Below are positions 57,021 through 64,000 of a stretch of 64,000 bases of DNA, piece by piece. Every line of letters starts with the position of its first letter. The first letter of the stretch is position 1. A model generated the notes under the pieces. It was not told the origin of the DNA, searched no databases, and was given only the letters and a program-made list of their open reading frames with translations. Position numbers and translations under genes: made by a program. The DNA is from Owenia fusiformis (lineage: Eukaryota; Annelida; Polychaeta; Sabellida; Oweniidae). The stretch lies in contig CAIIXF020000006.1 of the NCBI GenBank assembly GCA_903813345.2, positions 40,062,848 through 40,126,847 of the forward strand, read 5' to 3'.

Positions 57021-57411
57021 AATGTTGCAAGTGATTTAAAACGGTCATATATTTTACCATGGGTACTTCCTGGCCACAATAGTGTTTCTTTTATTAAAAC
57101 AATATGTTTTATTTTAAATGAAGCCCCCATCATAACAATATATCGATCCAACTCTCTGGGAAATTATGGCACTTTTAAAAAAAGTAAAGCTCATTTTCTA
57201 ATAAGAGGATCTTGTTTATTTTAATTTAAACATATCGAAAGTTTTTTCTACACTATGATAACAATTTCTGAAAAGGGATGGGTATTGAAATTCGTTACAG
57301 TTAAAAACCACATATCCGATGTCATTTACCCATAGGGAAAACTTGTTTTCAGCATAATTTTGGTCATCAAAAATTGATTTAAACTAGACTTTCAATACAA
57401 TCCTACTTTTG
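57021..57411. mobile_element. Foldback-family copy in the TLR first intron
   Basis: Reverse complement of about 60255-60680: shared blocks include gcaagtgattttanacggtc, ttcttttattaaaacaatat, aacatatcgaaagttt and ttttggtcatcaaaaattga. It lacks the second arm of the complete element at 59983-60684. Confidence 0.82.
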
Positions 57412-57533
57412 TTTGACAATCAAGGATGGGGATTATAATTAAATATCTAAGTATAACATGTTCATCTAATAATACAAATTAAAAAAATACTAAAATAAAG
57501 TATGGGCCGATTGTTTTTCAGTTCAAACCTAAG

Positions 57534-59885
57534 ATGAGCATGTTCCTTCTGCTGTGTGCTGTTGTACTTGTAAATCAAGTGGCAAGTCAACCAACAGTTG
57601 AAATACCCGACTGTTATAAACTCTGTGACTGCGACAGCCTATTTTGTATATGCGTGTGCCGGACTACGAAACAAGAAAGCTATGCACATGTAAATATAAG
57701 CCATATCCTTAGATGTATTCCTAACTCTGGATCTTTAAAAAAACTTCAAATATATAATTGCAACCTCGGGGCTATTCCAAATAAGTCGTTTCATAATCTA
57801 GCGAACCTAACCCGATTATACATGGAAGATTGTAACCTAACAATCATGGAGCCTTATGCATTTCAAGGAATTAACGCACTAACTGATCTTTCTGTGATAG
57901 ACTTAGAAGAATACAACACCGGGATGTATCTCAGCTATGATGTGTTACGATCCTGTCCAGAAGTCCAGAGACTAGTTCTAGGAAAGGTTTTAAATGCAGA
58001 AGATAATTCGTTTGAAGCATTTCAACAACTGAGAAGGCGTGTTGTACAACACGATAGTCTACTGAAATATCACAACGTTTTTCGACCCCTAAGAAATCTA
58101 GAAGTTCTTGATTTAAGTTGTATTGGGTTAACGAAAATTCCGGATTTTATTCTGTCTTACCTGCCTAAATTAGAGAAACTGTATCTTTATTATAATCGTA
58201 TATCCGATTTGTCATTTGTTGGTGGAACAAGTGACCTCAAGAACCTGACGATTGATCTATCAAATAACAACATCACTACAATAATGAAAAGACATATAAC
58301 ACAGTTCAAAAATGCATCCGTGCTCTCACTGAAGCTAAGGGACAATAATATTAGCTACCTTGAACCAAATCTCTTTCATGGTATAAAACATGTGAATTCT
58401 TTGTCATTTGAAAGGAACCTTAATTTTGGGAGTGAAAACTTTTATACAGTTATAAAAAGCCTGAAGTATACAAAATTAAAAATATTAAACGTTGTTTCAT
58501 GTGGCATTGCCATTGAGAAATTCTGTGATTTTATTTTGCAACCTTTAACTAAGTCAAACTTACTTGAATTAAACTTAGAATCCAATGCCATAGGAACCTA
58601 TGAAAATGAGGCCTTTATATATGTAAGATCTCTCAACGTTTTGAAGATCTCAAACTTTAGGAGACTATCCACAGGTGCCTTAAGCTCTCTTACAAATCTC
58701 ACCAATCTTAAAATTTATGAAACACCATATATTCCTCGAACAAAATTGTCCGTTATAAATTTGAATAAGTTAATCAGCTTGACTGACCTTTTTATATCGA
58801 AAGTAGATACCACGAGGATTAGATTTCAGTTTAGTAAACTCCTACATGTACAAAACTTTCAAATCCCAAACTTGGCGAATGGCATAAGTTATAAATTACT
58901 TCATCAAGAAATATTCCAATTCTTTCAGACACGTAAATCCACTAGATTTAATATCATCAACTTGTCTGAGAATATGATGTTTCGATACTCAGTTCAAAAT
59001 TTATGTTCTTTGTTTGTAGAGATAATTGTGAATAAAATGGATTTGAGTAATAACTATTTCAAACACATCCCTGAATGTTTTTTCAAAACGTGCATAGTAT
59101 CCAATTTAAGACTGGCTGGAAATAAAATCGAATATATTGAAAGCAATTTATTTAAATTGCAAAATTTATCATTCTTAGATCTGTCAAGAAATCTAATTAC
59201 ATCAATTGATGGGAATGCTTTTCATGGAATCCCCTATGCTTCTTCGGTTTACATTCAAACAAATTTACTATCATGTGATTGCAAAATGAGAGCTTTCAGA
59301 AAATGGTTAAAAAATAGAAAAGGCAGATGTAATGTTAAATATGATAAATTCTGTAAATCACCAACTGGCCGAACACATGAAACACTTCTGGATTATAAAA
59401 TAACATGGTTAGATTGTAACAGTGAGGTATTCAAACAAATATGTGCCTTGACTGGTTGTTTTATCACCCTAATGACAATTGTGATTTTATCTCTGCTTAA
59501 ATACTTCTGGAGGGATATTAAATACAGACATATGGTGCGGAGGGCACGGCAGAGGAATGGTTACAATATCATCAAAGACAATGATGAGGACATGGAAATC
59601 TATGATGCTTTCGTAAGTTATCATTCGGAAAAAAGAATATGGGTCAATCAAGTCATGACACCGGAACTGTGTAATGGCGAACTTGATTTTACATTGATTC
59701 ACGATGACAACATAATACCAGGTCAAGAATCATACTTTAGCGGGATCATGACCCATATGGATCGTAGTCACCATATAATTTTTCTGGTCACACGAGGATG
59801 GATGAAAGAGGGGTGGAACGAGTTTGTCAGGAGAACTGAGGCTTATGGTGAGAAACAGTGTTTGCCTAAAATGGAGCGAAGATGA
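57534..59885 (+). CDS. Toll-like receptor with truncated TIR domain
   Basis: A type I membrane receptor for pathogen or danger signals, normally signalling through MyD88-type adaptors. Residues 1-19 form a signal peptide (MSMFLLLCAVVLVNQVASQ). A cysteine-rich N-terminus (CYKLCDCDSLFCICVC) is followed by leucine-rich repeats from about 65 to 580, e.g. LEVLDLSCIGLTKIPDFILS and LSFLDLSRNLITSIDGNAFH. A C-terminal cap begins LLSCDCKMRAFRKWL. The membrane segment is about 636-659 (ICALTGCFITLMTIVILSLL), with a basic stop-transfer. The TIR domain starts near 687: box 1 YDAFVSY, box 2 DDNIIPGQ, then SHHIIFLVTRGW. It stops after only about 97 residues instead of about 150; box 3 is missing from the frame. 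The start ATG lies 12 bases after a 3' splice site. Single coding exon. Confidence 0.93.
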   Translation: MSMFLLLCAVVLVNQVASQPTVEIPDCYKLCDCDSLFCICVCRTTKQESYAHVNISHILRCIPNSGSLKKLQIYNCNLGAIPNKSFHNLANLTRLYMEDCNLTIMEPYAFQGINALTDLSVIDLEEYNTGMYLSYDVLRSCPEVQRLVLGKVLNAEDNSFEAFQQLRRRVVQHDSLLKYHNVFRPLRNLEVLDLSCIGLTKIPDFILSYLPKLEKLYLYYNRISDLSFVGGTSDLKNLTIDLSNNNITTIMKRHITQFKNASVLSLKLRDNNISYLEPNLFHGIKHVNSLSFERNLNFGSENFYTVIKSLKYTKLKILNVVSCGIAIEKFCDFILQPLTKSNLLELNLESNAIGTYENEAFIYVRSLNVLKISNFRRLSTGALSSLTNLTNLKIYETPYIPRTKLSVINLNKLISLTDLFISKVDTTRIRFQFSKLLHVQNFQIPNLANGISYKLLHQEIFQFFQTRKSTRFNIINLSENMMFRYSVQNLCSLFVEIIVNKMDLSNNYFKHIPECFFKTCIVSNLRLAGNKIEYIESNLFKLQNLSFLDLSRNLITSIDGNAFHGIPYASSVYIQTNLLSCDCKMRAFRKWLKNRKGRCNVKYDKFCKSPTGRTHETLLDYKITWLDCNSEVFKQICALTGCFITLMTIVILSLLKYFWRDIKYRHMVRRARQRNGYNIIKDNDEDMEIYDAFVSYHSEKRIWVNQVMTPELCNGELDFTLIHDDNIIPGQESYFSGIMTHMDRSHHIIFLVTRGWMKEGWNEFVRRTEAYGEKQCLPKMERR

Positions 59886-59955
59886 AAGAAAACAAAGAAA
59901 ATTCTGGAGAGATCTGAAATTAGAGTTGGGCAAGAAAAAATTTGATATAAAATAA
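59861..59955 (+). pseudogene. Displaced TIR box 3 in another frame
   Basis: In the frame shifted by one base, 59863-59955 reads CLKWSEDERKQRKFWRDLKL then ELGKKKFDIK and a TAA stop. This is the normal end of a TIR domain, with the box-3 FW motif. It overlaps and follows the receptor's last codons (its TGA is at 59883-59885). The in-frame protein jumps from AYGEKQ straight into this region, so roughly 35-40 codons between box 2 and box 3 were deleted with a change of frame. This is read directly from the two frames; the size of the loss is inferred from typical TIR length. Confidence 0.85.
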
Positions 59956-59982
59956 TTGCCAATGGAAAATATGGAAAAGTTT

Positions 59983-60684
59983 ATGTGCAGTATGGCAAGT
60001 GATTTTAGACGGTCACATCTTTTAATGAGTACTTTCTAACCATAAATACAGTGTTTTTTTATGAAAACAACATGTTTTCTTTCAAGTGAAATCCAAATGA
60101 TGATAACAATATCAATCAAACAATTCAAAAAATTATGAATAGGGACCCCATGTCAATCATTTTTTCAAAATGTTGAACCTATTTACTCAAAAGAGGATCT
60201 TCTTTTTATGATTTTTACAACATGAAAAGATTATTCAAAAAGGAGTCTAAAACTTCTTCAAAAGTAGAATGGCATTGAAAGTCTAATTTTGACTATATCA
60301 ATTTTCGATGACCAAAATTAATTGAAAAAAAATGGATAGCACGAGTTTTCCCTCTGGGAAAATAACAGGATTTTAACCAACGTTCACGCATTTCAATACG
60401 CATCCCCTTTTCTGAGATTGTTTATATAGCGAAGAAGAAACTTTCGATATGTTTGTATTGAGAAAGACAAAATCCTCTGTTTAGAAAATGAGTCTAACAT
60501 TTTTTTAAAAGTGCCAAGATGGGGTCTTTATCCATCATTTTTCAGATAGTTTGATCGATATTTAACTATCATAGGGACTTCACTTTGAAAGAAAACCTAT
60601 TGTTTTAATAAAAAACACTGTATTCATGCAAAGAAAATACCTGGTGAAAGATGTGACCGTCTAAAATCTTGCCATACTGCACAT
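59983..60684. mobile_element. 702-bp foldback element in the TLR 3' flank
   Basis: Ends atgtgcagtatggcaag (59983-59999) and cttgccatactgcacat (60668-60684) are exact reverse complements, and the arms pair throughout (tagacggtcacatctttt, aatacagtgttttt, gttttccctctgggaaaat near the centre). It begins 27 bp after the end of the displaced box-3 frame. No coding capacity. Confidence 0.92.
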
Positions 60685-60686
60685 GG

Positions 60687-60800
60687 ACCTTTGACATTGA
60701 GAATATGCATAACGTTGACCCTGAGGAAGATGCTGCTATTGAGAAAATCAACCTGCGGGAAGTTAGTTTCCAAAATGAGGACCTTATAATATGCCGGTGA
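60687..60800 (+). other. Coding-like frame after the foldback element
   Basis: TFDIENMHNVDPEEDAAIEK then INLREVSFQNEDLIICR and TGA at 60798-60800. Acidic and protein-like, starting where the foldback element ends. It may be the last exon of an unrecognised gene or displaced coding sequence. It has no clear acceptor of its own. Confidence 0.25.
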
Positions 60801-61987
60801 TGGCTGTTTTTTCGCAAATAATTGTTGAGACTCTTTATTATTGTACTGTATGTTAAAACGTTATGATAGTAGATCTTATGTAACACATAATGTACTATAT
60901 CTATGAAACAGCACATTTGGTTGTTAAAATAAATGTATGTAAATAACACATGAATGTCTTTTTTATCTTTTTCCTAACGTTTTGTTACGTTTTTGAGATA
61001 ATACAGCCTCTTAACCCCCTACTATCATATTCTATATCACGGGGATGAAGATGTTTTCCAACTTTAAGTTAAAACAGAATCGGCGACACTAATTTGTTTG
61101 TTGAATTATGAAGCATGGGCCTTCTAAGATAAAGATATGCACATTTTAGTTTTAGTCATTTTCACATGTCCGAGATACAACTACCTTAAGTGATAAATAA
61201 TATCAATTGATTTGTATAAAAAAATAATTTATCATTGGGTCGCATCTCGGGTATTGCACCTCCTCCTTTGTACATGTCATGACTGTCAAGTATCTGTTAA
61301 CTTCATTCATATTAATAAGCATTAAATAATTCACATTGACGTCAAAGGTTATGCATAAAATGAACAAAACACTGAATTTTGACTCAAACAACACGTAATG
61401 AAATACCCTGAATTATTCGATTTATTATTTTACGAAAAACATTGTCCAATTAGTCAAAGAAGTAATGTGAAAACATTATTTTCAGTTCTATCAATATATA
61501 CTTCAAATGTTGCCAAAGAGGAAGGCTCCATTTGGTATAACGCATACCGGTACAATGCCTTACAGTAGCACAAGGTTATCTCCATAAATTAATTGTTTTG
61601 TTTTTATTGACCCGCCTGTACCTGTTTGACTCAACATTTTTGTTTATGTGACTAAAATACCATAGTTTATGTGGTGCTGTAAAATCATTGACATACGTAC
61701 AAAGTATTATAAATGACATGTCCTTTATATTGCCCAAGTTGCAACTGTTTCCCGACATACTAATAAGCTTATTTATCAATATGATTTGATCTACCAAAAT
61801 GGGTCGTTCTTGATAGAAAGAGAGTATCTGTACTTAATAATGAAATCATGGTATTTTTATTTAAACGACATTATTAAAAGACAAAACACCACTCAAAGAA
61901 AAGGTGTCTCTAATGTAAACTAATTTCATTATCGAATCATTGTCCATAATGCAACACTAGCGTGCATGTTATTTAGTACAACAATCG
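60801..61987. other. No gene seen
   Basis: AT-rich spacer. An aataaa hexamer lies near 60927 and could serve a plus-strand transcript. Short minus-strand frames at 61203-61394 and 61576-61797 have no domain. Confidence 0.4.
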
Positions 61988-64000
61988 TTTTTTTTTTTTT
62001 TATTAATCATCTTTATTGTATTCCATAAAATACAGATATACAAACTTAAACAATTGCCAAAGTCTAATGACATTGACGGCAATTTTGAGTGAAATCCAAA
62101 GGAATGTTATTAATTTTTTACATAATAAGTTATTTTTATGTCATGTTATTGTTAAAATAGATGAAAAAAAGTCAATAAAATATCATCACACTACACTCGT
62201 ATATCACAAAAATGTGTAAGGTTCTTTTTTTATCCCTTGGCCAGAGGGATTTCAGTTGTAACATGTTGTAATCGATTACATGTCCAAAAGATCTAGACCC
62301 TGGTGGATATAATATGCTACTATGTTCATTAGTTTCTCATTGACATCTATTGGAAATTTATTATCACCAAAAAGTAAGAACTGGGATTGATCATGCATAT
62401 TAAGTCCATCATAGTGGGTAAGGATCCCTATCGTCTCCAATCCTGCAAGTAGTGTTGTTCTCTGCTCTGTCAGCAGTGGGCATTTCAACAGGAAATGTAA
62501 AGTTGTCTGGTTTGTATTGTCACATAAACATTTAGGATTAGCAACCCGTTCAAAGTTGTGTGCATGGAGGTGAGCTTGCAAGAGAAGTCCGGACCTGAGT
62601 CGGTTTAACGGAATTTCTAGGTAGCGAGGCATGGCATTTTTTAGTTTTGACGTTGATAGGGTAGAAGCATGGCTTCCATCGCCTCTTACTATTCTTTTAA
62701 ATCTTGAAATTGGCTGGCCAATTCTATAATCTGGTGGAAGGTTATTCCAAAGGGCCATACCTTTAAAAATTGTAGATTTCTTAGCCAAAGCGCTTGTTTG
62801 AAGGGGAATCTTATAGTCCCTGTGGCTCCTTAGTGAGCGCACTTGTATATCATTCTCATAGGACCTGACAAGATTACAAATGAAAGGAGGAAAGTTATTA
62901 TATCTTGCTTTAAAAATAAATATTTTGAGATGTTCCTCTCTTCTAGAGGATAAAGTTTTCCAGTTTATTGATGAGAGAACTTTATTAGTGTTCGAGCCAT
63001 GGATTGCTCCAGAGACTAGACATGCTGCTCTATAATGTAACCGTTCAAGAGATTGCAATTTGGTATCTGATGCACTATTGTATATGATGTCACAATAATC
63101 AAAATGAGGGAGTATGTACGCATTATATAAAGTTTCAAGGTGCTTGCTTGACAAGATCTTGCAGAGTTTCTTCATGGGCCTCATCAGGCTTATTACTTTG
63201 TTAATTAAGTGGTCAATGTCAGCGTTGAAGTTTAGGTGCTGGTCAAGAGTAAGTCCGAGGTGTTTATGAGTATTACATCTAGGGACTATTTCCCCGTTCA
63301 TTTTCAGAGGAGGAGGTTCAATATTAATGTTTCTATGTCCAGTGAATATCAAATCAGCACTTTTCTGTGCTTTGAATAACATTTTCCAAGTTGCGGCCCA
63401 TTGGTCTAAGTGGTCCAAATCACTTTGAATGGGTTCATGAATATCGAGAAATATTTCATTTACATCAAAAGGATTATGGAGTGAAGTGTCATCCGCGAAT
63501 ATGAAAGTCTTTGAAACAAGACCATCCGGTAAGTCGTTGATATATATCAAAAATAGGAGGGCTCCCAACACTGAACCCTGAGGAACTCCTGCGTTAATTT
63601 TATAATTCTTGATCTGAGGGTTGTTATTATGTATTTGTGTATCTGATTCTTGAGCATCTGTATGTTGAACAGAGGACCATTCTGATAAGTTATTATTGAC
63701 CTTAACTCTGATACGCCTATCACTTAAGTATGATTTAATGAGATTAATAAAATTGTTGTTACAACCATAGCCTTTTAATTTAGTTATCAATAAGTTGTGC
63801 GGGACAACGTCAAAAGCTGAACTCAGGTCCAAAAAGATTGAGCGTATATGCTCTTTATTATCAATATGTTGATGAAGATCATGTACAATATTTATTAGTT
63901 GATTTGTTGTTCCATGTTTAGGTAAGAACCCACTTTGGAGTTTATACAAGAGATTGTGCTCGAGAAGATGAGAAAGCAAATGTCTATGAATAATGCGTTC
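61988..64000 (-). mobile_element. Second non-LTR retrotransposon, 3' part
   Basis: The T run at 61988-62001 is the poly(A) tail of an element transcribed leftward. About 270 bp of 3' untranslated sequence separates it from the end of the ORF. The element continues past the window, so endonuclease and 5' end are not seen. It is not the same family as the element at 2.7-6.1 kb: the reverse transcriptase motifs and C-terminus differ. Confidence 0.92.
62276..64000 (-). CDS. LINE ORF2, reverse transcriptase (5' end off window)
   Basis: The frame is open to the window edge, so the N-terminal endonuclease lies outside. Motifs in order: QSGFLPKHGTTNQLI, FLDLSSAFDVVPHNLL, the catalytic-loop region GVPQGSVLGALLFLIYINDL and FADDTS (63489-63500 encode FADD), then a thumb region. 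The C-terminus has LWNNLPPDYRIG and a zinc-finger-like CLCDNTNQTTLHFLLKCP, common at the end of Jockey/CR1-group ORF2 proteins. An insertion of about 20 residues (with DTQIHNNNPQIKNYK) precedes GVPQG. No internal stop is present in the 575 codons visible. Confidence 0.95.
   Translation of the reverse strand, partial: ERIIHRHLLSHLLEHNLLYKLQSGFLPKHGTTNQLINIVHDLHQHIDNKEHIRSIFLDLSSAFDVVPHNLLITKLKGYGCNNNFINLIKSYLSDRRIRVKVNNNLSEWSSVQHTDAQESDTQIHNNNPQIKNYKINAGVPQGSVLGALLFLIYINDLPDGLVSKTFIFADDTSLHNPFDVNEIFLDIHEPIQSDLDHLDQWAATWKMLFKAQKSADLIFTGHRNINIEPPPLKMNGEIVPRCNTHKHLGLTLDQHLNFNADIDHLINKVISLMRPMKKLCKILSSKHLETLYNAYILPHFDYCDIIYNSASDTKLQSLERLHYRAACLVSGAIHGSNTNKVLSSINWKTLSSRREEHLKIFIFKARYNNFPPFICNLVRSYENDIQVRSLRSHRDYKIPLQTSALAKKSTIFKGMALWNNLPPDYRIGQPISRFKRIVRGDGSHASTLSTSKLKNAMPRYLEIPLNRLRSGLLLQAHLHAHNFERVANPKCLCDNTNQTTLHFLLKCPLLTEQRTTLLAGLETIGILTHYDGLNMHDQSQFLLFGDNKFPIDVNEKLMNIVAYYIHQGLDLLDM

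Overview
The window looks like AT-rich (about one-third GC by eye) nuclear DNA from a marine invertebrate, most likely a lophotrochozoan and perhaps a bivalve mollusc. That is inferred from gene style (a short-intron spermine synthase, an LRR/TIR Toll-like receptor with its coding region in one exon), from intact and dead non-LTR retrotransposons, from a Penelope-type GIY-YIG remnant, and from very many miniature inverted-repeat and foldback elements. Nothing looks prokaryotic. Species cannot be read from the sequence.

Layout. 0.7-1.6 kb: 30-copy minisatellite. 2.7-6.1 kb: non-LTR retrotransposon (+) with an intact endonuclease/reverse transcriptase ORF. 6.9-11.4 kb: foldback elements, including one nested inside another and an 855-bp palindrome. 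12.6-13.0 kb: broken coding-like remnant. 16.7-22 kb: MITEs, a mariner-type element flanked by TA, a cruciform-type hairpin. 22.2-22.85 kb: small candidate gene with a TATA box and two very short, mutually similar exons. 23.05-23.2 kb: Penelope-like GIY-YIG remnant. 23.4-34.2 kb: diverged two-copy duplications and MITEs. 34.8-48.4 kb: best candidate for something new, a (+) strand gene whose internal exons are as small as 9, 15, 21 and 24 nt, all multiples of three, joining in one open frame. A 1.1-kb foldback element carrying a small coding-like island sits in its intron. 48.5-50.7 kb: two minisatellites and an orphan exon. 53.4-55.5 kb: last three exons of spermine synthase (-). 56.8-60 kb: Toll-like receptor (+) with an untranslated first exon, then one coding exon whose TIR domain is cut by a frameshifting deletion. 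62.0-64.0 kb: a second non-LTR retrotransposon (-), running off the window.

How it fits together. Spermine synthase is a housekeeping polyamine enzyme; its upstream exons are not found between 55.5 and 64 kb, so the Toll-like receptor either lies inside a spermine synthase intron on the opposite strand or the synthase is truncated. The receptor keeps signal peptide, LRRs, LRRCT, membrane segment and TIR boxes 1 and 2, but box 3 survives only in another frame just past the stop. Mobile elements sit in introns and 3' flanks of nearly every gene. Exon boundaries were read by eye from splice signals and frame continuity; no transcript or homology search was available.
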